Positions 12,044 through 23,239 of a DNA stretch of 25,000 bases are shown in pieces. Location: positions 5,862,399 through 5,887,398 of the forward strand of contig NC_135567.1 of NCBI RefSeq assembly GCF_964340395.1. The letters are read 5' to 3'. Numbering within the stretch: the first letter of the stretch is position 1; every line of letters starts with the position of its first letter. This DNA comes from Glandiceps talaboti (Eukaryota > Hemichordata > Enteropneusta > Spengelidae). Position numbers and translations under genes: made by a program. The notes beneath the pieces were generated by a model, which had not been told where the DNA came from, searched no databases, and worked only from the letters and a program-made list of their open reading frames with translations.

Positions 12044-15000
12044 GTCATATCGCATGTAGTCATCTCATGTAGTCATATCGCATGTAGTCATCTCATGTAG
12101 TCATATCGCATGTAGTCATCTCATGTAGTCACATCGCATGTAGTCATATCGCATGTAGTCACCTCATGTAGTCATATCGCATGTAGTCATCTCATGTAGT
12201 CATATCGCATGTAGTCATCTCATGTAGTCATATCGCATGTAGTCATCTCATGTAGTCATATCGCATGTAGTCATCTCATGTAGTCATGTCGCATGTAGTC
12301 ATATCGCATGTAGTCACCTCATGTAGTCATATCGCATGTAGTCATCTCATGTAGTCATATCGCATGTAGTCATATCGCATGTAGTCACATCGCATGTAGT
12401 CACCTCATGTAGTCATATCGCATGTAGTCACCTCATGTAGTCATATCGCATGTAGTCATCTCATGTAGTCATATCGCATGTAGTCATCTCATGTAGTCAC
12501 ATCGCATGTAGTCATATCGCATGTAGTCACCTCATGTAGTCATATCGCATGTAGTCATCTCATGTAGTCATATCGCATGTAGTCATCTCATGTAGTCATA
12601 TCGCATGTAGTCATCTCATGTAGTCATATCGCATGTAGTCATCTCATGTGGTCACATCGCATGTAGTCATATCGCATGTAGTCACCTCATGTAGTCATAT
12701 CGCATGTAGTCATCTCATGTAGTCATATCGCATGTAGTCATCTCATGTAGTCATATCGCATGTAGTCATCTCATGTAGTCACATCGCATGTCGTCACCTC
12801 ATGTAGTCATATCGCATGTAGTCATCTCATGTAGTCGCATCGCATGTAGTCATATCGCATGTAGTCATCTCATGTAGTCATATCGCATGTAGTCATCTCA
12901 TGTAGTCATATCGCATGTAGTCATCTCATGTAGTCATATCGCATGTAGTCATCTCATGTAGTCACATCGCATGTAGTCATATCGCATGTAGTCACCTCAT
13001 GTAGTCATATCGCATGTAGTCATCTCATGTAGTCATATCGCATGTAGTCATCTCATGTAGTCATATCGCATGTAGTCATCTCATGTAGTCATATCGCATG
13101 TAGTCATCTCATGTAGTCATGTCGCATGTAGTCATATCGCATGTAGTCACCTCATGTAGTCATATCGCATGTAGTCATCTCATGTAGTCATATCGCATGT
13201 AGTCATATCGCATGTAGTCATCTCATGTAGTCATATCGCATGTAGTCATCTCATGTAGTCACATCGCATGTAGTTATCTCATGTATAGTCATATCGCATG
13301 TAGTCATCTCATGTAGTCATATCGCATGTAGTCATCTCATGTAGTCACATCGCATGTTGTCACCTCATGTAGTCATATCGCATGTAGTCATCTCATGTAG
13401 TCACATCGCATGTAGTCACCTCATGTAGTCATATCGCATGTAGTCATCTCATGTAGTCATATCGCATGTAGTCATCTCATGTAGTCATATCGCATGTAGT
13501 CACCTCATGTAGTCATATCGCATGTAGTCATCTCATGTAGTCACATCGCATGTAGTCACCTCATGTAGTCATATCGCATGTAGTCACCTCATGTAGTCAT
13601 ATCGCATGTAGTCATCTCATGTAGTCATGTCGCATGTAGTCATCTCATGTAGTCACATCGCATGTAGTCATCTCATGTAGTCATATCGCATGTAGTCATC
13701 TCATGTAGTCACATCGCATGTAGTCACCTCATGTAGTCATATCGCATGTAGTCATCTCATGTAGTCATATCGCATGTAGTCATCTCATGTAGTCATCTCA
13801 TGTAGTCGCATCGCATGTAGTCATATCGCATGTAGTCATCTCATGTAGTCATATCGCATGTAGTCATCGCATGTAGTCATCTCATGTAGTCATCTCATGT
13901 AGTCGCATCGCATGTAGTCATATCGCATGTAGTCATATCGCATGTAGTCATCTCATGTAGTCATATCGCATGTAGTCATCTCATGTAGTCATATCGCATG
14001 TAGTCATCTCATGTAGTCACATCGCATATAGTCACCTCATGTAGTCATGTCGCATGTAGTCATCTCATGTAGTCACATCGCATGTAGTCATCTCATGTAG
14101 TCATATCGCATGTAGTCATCTCATGTAGTCATATCGCATGTAGTCATCTCATGTAGTCACATCGCATGTAGTCATCTCATGTAGTCACATCGCATGTAGT
14201 CATCTCATGTAGTCATATCGCATGTAGTCATCTCATGTAGTCATATCGCATGTAGTCATCTCATGTAGTCACAACGCATGTAGTCACCTCATGTAGTCAT
14301 ATCGTGTAGTCATCTCATGAGGTCACATCGCATGTAGTCACCTCATGTAGTCATATCGCATGTAGTCATCTCATGTAGTCATATCGCATGTAGTCATCTC
14401 ATGTAGTCATCTCATGTAGTCATCTCATGTAGTCATATCGCATGTAGTCATCTCATGTAGTCATATCGCATGTAGTCATCTCATGTAGTCACATCGCATG
14501 TCGTCACCTCATGTAGTCATATCGCATGTAGTCATCTCATGTAGTCGCATCGCATGTAGTCATATCGCATGTAGTCATCTCATGTAGTCATATCGCATGT
14601 AGTCATCTCATGTAGTCATATCGCATGTAGTCATCTCATGTAGTCATATCGCATGTAGTCATCTCATGTAGTCATATCGCATGTAGTCATCTCATGTAGT
14701 CACATCGCATGTAGTCATATCGCATGTAGTCACCTCATGTAGTCATATCGCATGTAGTCATCTCATGTAGTCATATCGCATGTAGTCATCTCATGTAGTC
14801 ATATCGCATGTAGTCATCTCATGTAGTCATATCGCATGTAGTCATCTCATGTAGTCATGTCGCATGTAGTCATATCGCATGTAGTCACCTCATGTAGTCA
14901 TATCGCATGTAGTCATCTCATGTAGTCATATCGCATGTAGTCACATCGCATGTTGTCACCTCATGTAGTCATATCGCATGTAGTCATCTCATGTAGTCAC

Positions 15001-18000
15001 ATCGCATGTAGTCACCTCATGTAGTCATATCGCATGTAGTCATCTCATGTAGTCATATCGCATGTAGTCATCTCATGTAGTCATATCGCATGTAGTCACC
15101 TCATGTAGTCATATCGCATGTAGTCATCTCATGTAGTCACATCGCATGTAGTCACCTCATGTAGTCATATCGCATGTAGTCACCTCATGTAGTCATATCG
15201 CATGTAGTCATCTCATGTAGTCATGTCGCATGTAGTCATCTCATGTAGTCACATCGCATGTAGTCATCTCATGTAGTCATATCGCATGTAGTCATCTCAT
15301 GTAGTCACATCGCATGTAGTCACCTCATGTAGTCATATCGCATGTAGTCATCTCATGTAGTCACATCGCATGTAGTCACCTCATGTAGTCATATCGCATG
15401 TAGTCATCTCATGTAGTCATATCGCATGTAGTCATCTCATGTAGTCATCTCATGTAGTCGCATCGCATGTAGTCATCTCATGTAGTCGCATCGCATGTAG
15501 TCATCTCATGTAGTCATATCGCATGTAGTCATCTCATGTAGTCATATCGCATGTAGTCATCTCATGTAGTCACATCGCATGTAGTCATATCGCATGTAGT
15601 CACCTCATGTAGTCATATCGCATGTAGTCATCTCATGTAGTCATATCGCATGTAGTCATCTCATGTAGTCATGTCGCATGTAGTCATCTCATGTACTCAT
15701 ATCTCATGTAGTCATCTCATGTAGTCATATCGCATGTAGTCATCTCATGTAGTCATATCGCATGTAGTCATCTCATGTAGTCATATCGCATGTAGTCATC
15801 TCATGTAGTCATGTCGCATGTAGTCATCTCATGTAGTCATATCGCATGTAGTCATCTCATGTAGTCATATCGCATGTAGTCATCTCATGTGGTCACATCG
15901 CATGTAGTCATATCGCATGTAGTCACCTCATGTAGTCATATCGCATGTAGTCATCTCATGTAGTCATATCGCATGTAGTCATCTCATGTAGTCATGTCGC
16001 ATGTAGTCATCTCATGTAGTCATATCGCATGTAGTCATCTCATGTAGTCACATCGCATGTAGTCATCTCATGTAGTCATATCGCATGTAGTCATATCGCA
16101 TGTAGTCACCTCATGTAGTCATATCGCATGTAGTCATCTCATGTAGTCACATCGCATGTAGTCATCTCATGTAGTCATATCGCATGTAGTCACCTCATGT
16201 AGTCATGTCGCATGTAGTCATCTCATGTAGTCACATCGCATGTAGTCATCTCATTTAGTCATATTGCATGTAGTCATCTCATGTAGTCACATCGCATGTA
16301 GTCATATCGCATGTAGTCATATCGCATGTAGTCACCTCATGTAGTCATATCGCATGTAGTCACCTCATGTAGTCATATCGCATGTAGTCACCTCATGTAG
16401 TCATCTCATGTAGTCATCTCATGTAGTCACATCGCATGTACGTCATATCGCATGTAGTCATCGCATGTAGTCATATCGCATGTAGCCACCTCATGTAGTC
16501 ATATCGCATGTAGTCACCTCATGTAGTCATATCGCATGTAGTCACCTCATGTAGTCATCTCATGTAGTCATCTCATGTAGTCACATCGCATGTACGTCAT
16601 ATCGCATGTAGTCACCTCATGTAGTCATATCGCATGTAGTCATCTCATGTAGTCATATCGCATGTAGTCATCTCATGTAGTCACATCGCATGTAGTCATA
16701 TCGCATGTAGTCACCTCATGTAGTCATATCGCATGTAGTCATCTCATGTAGTCATATCGCATGTAGTCATCTCATGTAGTCATATCGCATGTAGTCATCT
16801 CATGTAGTCATATCGCATGTAGTCATCTCATGTAGTCATGTCGCATGTAGTCATATCGCATGTAGTCACCTCATGTAGTCATATCGCATGTAGTCATCTC
16901 ATGTAGTCATATCGCATGTAGTCATATCGCATGTAGTCACATCGCATGTAGTCACCTCATGTAGTCATATCGCATGTAGTCACCTCATGTAGTCATATCG
17001 CATGTAGTCATCTCATGTAGTCATATCGCATGTAGTCATCTCATGTAGTCACATCGCATGTAGTCATATCGCATGTAGTCACCTCATGTAGTCATATCGC
17101 ATGTAGTCATCTCATGTAGTCATATCGCATGTAGTCATCTCATGTAGTCATATCGCATGTAGTCATCTCATGTAGTCATATCGCATGTAGTCATCTCATG
17201 TGGTCACATCGCATGTAGTCATATCGCATGTAGTCACCTCATGTAGTCATATCGCATGTAGTCATCTCATGTAGTCATATCGCATGTAGTCATCTCATGT
17301 AGTCATATCGCATGTAGTCATCTCATGTAGTCACATCGCATGTCGTCACCTCATGTAGTCATATCGCATGTAGTCATCTCATGTAGTCGCATCGCATGTA
17401 GTCATATCGCATGTAGTCATCTCATGTAGTCATATCGCATGTAGTCATCTCATGTAGTCATATCGCATGTAGTCATCTCATGTAGTCATATCGCATGTAG
17501 TCATCTCATGTAGTCACATCGCATGTAGTCATATCGCATGTAGTCACCTCATGTAGTCATATCGCATGTAGTCATCTCATGTAGTCATATCGCATGTAGT
17601 CATCTCATGTAGTCATATCGCATGTAGTCATCTCATGTAGTCATATCGCATGTAGTCATCTCATGTAGTCATGTCGCATGTAGTCATATCGCATGTAGTC
17701 ACCTCATGTAGTCATATCGCATGTAGTCATCTCATGTAGTCATATCGCATGTAGTCATATCGCATGTAGTCATCTCATGTAGTCATATCGCATGTAGTCA
17801 TCTCATGTAGTCACATCGCATGTAGTTATCTCATGTATAGTCATATCGCATGTAGTCATCTCATGTAGTCATATCGCATGTAGTCATCTCATGTAGTCAC
17901 ATCGCATGTTGTCACCTCATGTAGTCATATCGCATGTAGTCATCTCATGTAGTCACATCGCATGTAGTCACCTCATGTAGTCATATCGCATGTAGTCATC

Positions 18001-21000
18001 TCATGTAGTCATATCGCATGTAGTCATCTCATGTAGTCATATCGCATGTAGTCACCTCATGTAGTCATATCGCATGTAGTCATCTCATGTAGTCACATCG
18101 CATGTAGTCACCTCATGTAGTCATATCGCATGTAGTCACCTCATGTAGTCATATCGCATGTAGTCATCTCATGTAGTCATGTCGCATGTAGTCATCTCAT
18201 GTAGTCACATCGCATGTAGTCATCTCATGTAGTCATATCGCATGTAGTCATCTCATGTAGTCACATCGCATGTAGTCACCTCATGTAGTCATATCGCATG
18301 TAGTCATCTCATGTAGTCATATCGCATGTAGTCATCTCATGTAGTCATCTCATGTAGTCGCATCGCATGTAGTCATATCGCATGTAGTCATCTCATGTAG
18401 TCATATCGCATGTAGTCATCGCATGTAGTCATCTCATGTAGTCATCTCATGTAGTCGCATCGCATGTAGTCATATCGCATGTAGTCATATCGCATGTAGT
18501 CATCTCATGTAGTCATATCGCATGTAGTCATCTCATGTAGTCATATCGCATGTAGTCATCTCATGTAGTCACATCGCATATAGTCACCTCATGTAGTCAT
18601 GTCGCATGTAGTCATCTCATGTAGTCACATCGCATGTAGTCATCTCATGTAGTCATATCGCATGTAGTCATCTCATGTAGTCATATCGCATGTAGTCATC
18701 TCATGTAGTCACATCGCATGTAGTCATCTCATGTAGTCACATCGCATGTAGTCATCTCATGTAGTCATATCGCATGTAGTCATCTCATGTAGTCATATCG
18801 CATGTAGTCATCTCATGTAGTCACAACGCATGTAGTCACCTCATGTAGTCATATCGTGTAGTCATCTCATGTAGTCACATCGCATGTAGTCACCTCATGT
18901 AGTCATATCGCATGTAGTCATCTCATGTAGTCATATCGCATGTAGTCATCTCATGTAGTCATCTCATGTAGTCATCTCATGTAGTCATATCGCATGTAGT
19001 CATCTCATGTAGTCATATCGCATGTAGTCATCTCATGTAGTCACATCGCATGTCGTCACCTCATGTAGTCATATCGCATGTAGTCATCTCATGTAGTCGC
19101 ATCGCATGTAGTCATATCGCATGTAGTCATCTCATGTAGTCATATCGCATGTAGTCATCTCATGTAGTCATATCGCATGTAGTCATCTCATGTAGTCATA
19201 TCGCATGTAGTCATCTCATGTAGTCATATCGCATGTAGTCATCTCATGTAGTCACATCGCATGTAGTCATATCGCATGTAGTCACCTCATGTAGTCATAT
19301 CGCATGTAGTCATCTCATGTAGTCATATCGCATGTAGTCATCTCATGTAGTCATATCGCATGTAGTCATCTCATGTAGTCATATCGCATGTAGTCATCTC
19401 ATGTAGTCATGTCGCATGTAGTCATATCGCATGTAGTCACCTCATGTAGTCATATCGCATGTAGTCATCTCATGTAGTCATATCGCATGTAGTCACATCG
19501 CATGTTGTCACCTCATGTAGTCATATCGCATGTAGTCATCTCATGTAGTCACATCGCATGTAGTCACCTCATGTAGTCATATCGCATGTAGTCATCTCAT
19601 GTAGTCATATCGCATGTAGTCATCTCATGTAGTCATATCGCATGTAGTCACCTCATGTAGTCATATCGCATGTAGTCATCTCATGTAGTCACATCGCATG
19701 TAGTCACCTCATGTAGTCATATCGCATGTAGTCACCTCATGTAGTCATATCGCATGTAGTCATCTCATGTAGTCATGTCGCATGTAGTCATCTCATGTAG
19801 TCACATCGCATGTAGTCATCTCATGTAGTCATATCGCATGTAGTCATCTCATGTAGTCACATCGCATGTAGTCACCTCATGTAGTCATATCGCATGTAGT
19901 CATCTCATGTAGTCACATCGCATGTAGTCACCTCATGTAGTCATATCGCATGTAGTCATCTCATGTAGTCATATCGCATGTAGTCATCTCATGTAGTCAT
20001 CTCATGTAGTCGCATCGCATGTAGTCATCTCATGTAGTCATATCGCATGTAGTCATCTCATGTAGTCATATCGCATGTAGTCATCTCATGTAGTCACATC
20101 GCATGTAGTCATCTCATGTAGTCACATCGCATGTAGTCATATCGCATGTAGTCACCTCATGTAGTCATATCGCATGTAGTCATCTCATGTAGTCATATCG
20201 CATGTAGTCATCTCATGTAGTCATGTCGCATGTAGTCATCTCATGTACTCATATCTCATGTAGTCATCTCATGTAGTCATATCGCATGTAGTCATCTCAT
20301 GTAGTCATATCGCATGTAGTCATCTCATGTAGTCATATCGCATGTAGTCATCTCATGTAGTCATGTCGCATGTAGTCATCTCATGTAGTCATATCGCATG
20401 TAGTCATCTCATGTAGTCATATCGCATGTAGTCATCTCATGTGGTCACATCGCATGTAGTCATATCGCATGTAGTCACCTCATGTAGTCATATCGCATGT
20501 AGTCATCTCATGTAGTCATATCGCATGTAGTCATCTCATGTAGTCATGTCGCATGTAGTCATCTCATGTAGTCATATCGCATGTAGTCATCTCATGTAGT
20601 CACATCGCATGTAGTCATCTCATGTAGTCATATCGCATGTAGTCATATCGCATGTAGTCACCTCATGTAGTCATATCGCATGTAGTCATCTCATGTAGTC
20701 ACATCGCATGTAGTCATCTCATGTAGTCATATCGCATGTAGTCACCTCATGTAGTCATGTCGCATGTAGTCATCTCATGTAGTCACATCGCATGTAGTCA
20801 TCTCATTTAGTCATATTGCATGTAGTCATCTCATGTAGTCACATCGCATGTAGTCATATCGCATGTAGTCATATCGCATGTAGTCACCTCATGTAGTCAT
20901 ATCGCATGTAGTCACCTCATGTAGTCATATCGCATGTAGTCACCTCATGTAGTCATCTCATGTAGTCATCTCATGTAGTCACATCGCATGTACGTCATAT

Positions 21001-21147
21001 CGCATGTAGTCATCGCATGTAGTCATATCGCATGTAGCCACCTCATGTAGTCATATCGCATGTAGTCACCTCATGTAGTCATATCGCATGTAGTCACCTC
21101 ATGTAGTCATCTCATGTAGTCATCTCATGTAGTCACATCGCATGTAC
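12044..21147 (+). repeat. Higher-order tandem duplication, 2 x 4552 bp
   Basis: Markers repeat at exactly 4552-bp spacing: TGTGGTCAC at 12650 and 17202, GTTATCTC at 13273 and 17825, TCACAACG at 14271 and 18823, the TCGTGTAG deletion at 14303 and 18855, TGTACTCAT at 15696 and 20248, and an inserted C (TGTACGTCAT) at 16441 and 20993 and again at 16595 and 21147. Register holds along the whole copy. Differences I saw are isolated substitutions (near 12063/16615, 14320/18872, 15488/20040 and 15544/20096), so this looks like the youngest large event in the array. Confidence 0.85.
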
Positions 21148-21212
21148 GTCATATCGCATGTAGTCACCTCATGTAGTCATATCGCATATAGTCATTTCAT
21201 GTAGTCATATCG

Positions 21213-21296
21213 CATATAGTCATTGCAGTATTGCATATAGTCATTGCAGTATTGCATATAGTCATTGCAGTATTGCATATAGTCATTGCAGTATTG
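21213..21296 (-). repeat. Right subterminal tandem repeat, 4 x 21 bp
   Basis: Units 21213-21233, 21234-21254, 21255-21275 and 21276-21296 are identical and are exact reverse complements of the three left units. Read on the plus strand each begins CATATAGTCATTGC, sharing CATRTAGTCAT with the satellite monomer. Confidence 0.92.
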
Positions 21297-21330
21297 TATT
21301 TTCGAATATTGGCAGGCATTCTACGCTATA
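21213..21330 (-). repeat. Right terminal inverted repeat (118 bp)
   Basis: Four 21-bp units at 21213-21296 lead into the unique tip at 21297-21330. It is the mirror of the left arm, with one extra 21-bp unit. Satellite monomers merge into it without a gap: 21180-21212 already carries mixed forms such as GCATATAGTCATTTC. Confidence 0.88.
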
Positions 21331-21337
21331 GCATATT
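21331..21337. repeat. Right 7-bp target-site duplication, GCATATT
   Basis: Exact partner of 572-578, touching the end of the right inverted repeat. Confidence 0.7.
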
Positions 21338-21460
21338 GTTACAGTGAATTGTACTTCTAAAAAAAATAGATTCTGTCATTTACATGACATCACATTGTTT
21401 GGAACCAGAAAAAAACGTTTGGGTATAATAATGTATCTGTTAAAACATTTGTGATAGTGA

Positions 21461-21503
<43 letters not shown>

Positions 21504-21531
21504 GCTGTTGTTGTTGTTGTTGTTGTTGTTT
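21461..21531 (+). repeat. (GTT)n microsatellite
   Basis: About 23 tandem TTG/GTT trinucleotides with one T-to-C interruption at 21505. It starts about 125 bp outside the transposon's right end. Confidence 0.97.
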
Positions 21532-21802
21532 TATTTGGTTTTCACCACACCTTTCTAAAGTTCAGACTTCTGTGGTCCAAACTCTGTCATCAAAACTAAG
21601 TACATGTCATACAGATTCTTGTATTCAACCATTAACCTTCTGGTACATGTCCATTACAATGAGTGTGTAGAATCAATGATACAAAAAATACTTATGGTCA
21701 AATCATTTTAAAGGCAGATGGAACACTACAAGTATGACATGTACAATGATATTTTAAGCATACCAAATATCATAAGATAAATTTTAGATGTAAGTATTAT
21801 TT

Positions 21803-21877
21803 ACACACACACAGACACACACACAGACACACACACACACACACAGACACAGAGACACACAGACACACACACACACA
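21803..21877 (+). repeat. (AC)n microsatellite with AGAC interruptions
   Basis: An AC dinucleotide run of about 75 bp broken at intervals by G (ACAGAC). The interruptions indicate an ageing, slower-mutating dinucleotide array. Confidence 0.97.
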
Positions 21878-22812
21878 TTTCACCATGCATTTAGCACTGC
21901 CAACTCTAGTTATTCCATGTTACAGAGAAATATCTTACTTAAAGACACCAAATTGGAATGAGTGTTTCATAGGAACTAGCTTAATTTGCCAAAAAAATTT
22001 ATAGTAAATTAAGAGCAACAAATGTTTATTTTCAGTGAGCTGTTTTTTGATAATGACCAAGAAAAGAACTATAAATATCAATACATAAATGTGCATTGAT
22101 CAGAAAATTCAAAATGTTTTGCTACATTTTTTTTAAAAAATCCCATAATTCTGATAAATAACATGCTTTTGACAGCTCAATCATGAGAATATAGTGCTCT
22201 TGTCAGAATATAACTACAATGCCCATTACTGAAAATGGTATTTTGCCAAATGTTACAAGAATTGTATGATGGAAGAAGAATTCAGAATTCAGACCTCTTT
22301 TGGAAACGTCTAGAAGAATATTACTGTCTTGGAAAACTAGTGATTGTAAGAAAAAACACTGTATAACTTCACAAGTTTCTTGGTAAATTCTCAAGAGAAT
22401 GTATAAAAATGCCAAGATACCTTCTGACTTTATGCATGACTGTGCTCTTCTTTCAGAAACTAACTATGACAACAATCTCTGCTGTAATGTCTACATGTGA
22501 ATATGAAGAACTTCCAAAATTACTATTTTTTTGCAATTCTGGTAGTAGCTTAGACAACAATTTGCAACACAGGAATCGTTATATTATGAAAACGTTTCTT
22601 TAATTTGAGTAGTATAAGAACTGATGGGACCAGCACCTTTGCTAGAAAACACAATACACAATAAATGTGCTAGTCTGATTCTCTACTGCAATTATTTGGA
22701 ACGTGTGATTTTCATAACTTTGTATTTTCGCCAAGTTAAATTACATATTTCATTTTCAATATACATGGGTATCTACAAACTTAAACACATATTTTGAAAT
22801 GATTATTTTCAG

Positions 22813-22824
22813 CCCCCCCCCCCC
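22813..22824 (+). repeat. C12 homopolymer
   Basis: Twelve consecutive C in otherwise AT-rich DNA; the first of several long C or G tracts in the right-hand 2.5 kb. Confidence 0.95.
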
Positions 22825-23015
22825 ACTAAATGGATAGAAAACTGTCATTTAGGTAACCCTTGATCGGATCACCTACATTCTCAAACCTTAGACAAACAGT
22901 TCACTTTTCACCTTGGGTCACAGTTATGAAAGAAACACAAAGTGATAAACATAGGTAGGCCAAACAATTATACCAGTTTCTGTTTGATTCAGTTATATTT
23001 ATGAAATAATAATTT

Positions 23016-23179
23016 AACCAGTGAAGGTCTAAGTACAGAATATATATTGGATACCTTAGTAACCAGTGAAGGTCCAAGTACAAAATATATATATCGCATA
23101 TCTTATTAACCAGTGAAGGTCCAAGTACAAAATATATATATTTGCAGTGAAGGTTTGAGAACAAAATGTGCATTGTACA
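23016..23179 (+). repeat. 45-bp tandem repeat, left portion (4 copies)
   Basis: Copies start at 23016, 23061 and 23108 with AACCAGTGAAGGTC, then AAGTACARAATATATAT. A truncated copy starts at 23144 (GCAGTGAAGGT). Spacing is 45, 47 and 36 bp. The minus strand has an open frame of 115 codons here with a repeated YILYLDLHWL peptide, but this simply reads the tandem DNA and is not taken as a gene. The array is broken by the element at 23183 and resumes at 24326. Confidence 0.85.
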
Positions 23180-23182
23180 TAA
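23180..23182. repeat. Left TAA target-site duplication
   Basis: TAA directly precedes the inverted repeat starting GGGACCGGTC; the same triplet follows the other end at 24323-24325. Confidence 0.7.
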
Positions 23183-23222
23183 GGGACCGGTCGGTTTCTT
23201 CAGCCTGGGGGTGCGGTGGATT
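23183..23222 (+). repeat. Left terminal inverted repeat of the Harbinger-like element
   Basis: 40 bp pairing with 24283-24322. The mismatches are at positions 6, 11, 19, 20 and 31; four of five are transitions. Confidence 0.88.
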
Positions 23223-23239
23223 CTTAAATTGGGCCAACA

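Larger units (their letters stand above)
1040..21212 (+). repeat. Giant satellite array of 13-bp and 15-bp monomers (28-bp dimer)
   Basis: About 20.2 kb of uninterrupted head-to-tail repeats. Two monomers predominate: CATGTAGTCATCT (13 bp) and CATGTAGTCATATCG (15 bp), mostly alternating as a 28-bp dimer, giving on the order of 1400 monomers. Recurrent variants include TCACCT, TCACATCG, TCATGTCG, TCGCATCG, TCACAACG, GTTATCT with GTATAG, CATATAG and deletion forms such as ATCGTGTAG. Orientation is constant throughout. TAG on the plus strand and TGA on the minus strand recur in every frame because 28 is not a multiple of three, so no protein is possible. The shared core CATRTAGTCAT ties it to the right-arm 21-bp repeat. 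Near-identical neighbours point to recent expansion by unequal exchange or gene conversion. Confidence 0.97.
579..21330. mobile_element. 20.75-kb non-autonomous TIR transposon inflated by an internal satellite
   Basis: The outer 34 bp at 579-612 match the reverse complement of 21297-21330 at 31 of 34 positions, both starting TATRGCGTWGAATGCCTGCC. Each then runs into tandem 21-bp units in opposite orientation, and a 7-bp direct repeat abuts both ends. This is the layout of a DNA transposon with subterminal repeats. Without the satellite the element would be about 580 bp, a normal size for a MITE-like non-autonomous element. No transposase or DDE-type reading frame is present, so mobility would need an enzyme from elsewhere. 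Foldback elements (Drosophila FB, sea-urchin TU) also have inverted arms made of short tandem repeats and are the closest architectural parallel I know. The superfamily is unassigned: a 7-bp duplication does not fit TTAA, TA or TWA families, and an 8-bp duplication with one mismatch (hAT or P type) is conceivable. Confidence 0.82.
21338..23015. other. AT-rich flank without a supportable gene
   Basis: Apart from two microsatellites and a C12 run I find nothing I can name. Reading frames of 60-70 codons near 22203-22415 (minus) and 22409-22603 (plus) have no recognisable domain or splice context and no biased composition, and are what AT-rich DNA yields by chance. No further ankyrin-like exon is visible. 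If the ankyrin gene continues in this direction, this would be intron. Confidence 0.5.

Noticed and set aside
12044-21147. Assembly artefact as the sole explanation of the 4552-bp duplication
   Set aside because: The copies differ by several substitutions, which argues for real copies. I cannot exclude a mis-sized array without the reads, so this is only provisionally set aside.
1040-21212. CRISPR-like array
   Set aside because: There are no unique spacers between repeats; both 13-bp and 15-bp units are themselves repeats, and the setting is a eukaryotic genome.
1040-21212. Repeat-protein gene or telomeric/centromeric satellite
   Set aside because: Stops occur in all six frames every few codons. 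The unit is not a telomere motif, and the array has transposon ends and a neighbouring exon, so nothing specifically indicates a centromere.
22203-22603. Reading frames of 64-70 codons on both strands
   Set aside because: No domain, codon bias or splice context is seen, and the length is expected by chance in AT-rich DNA.
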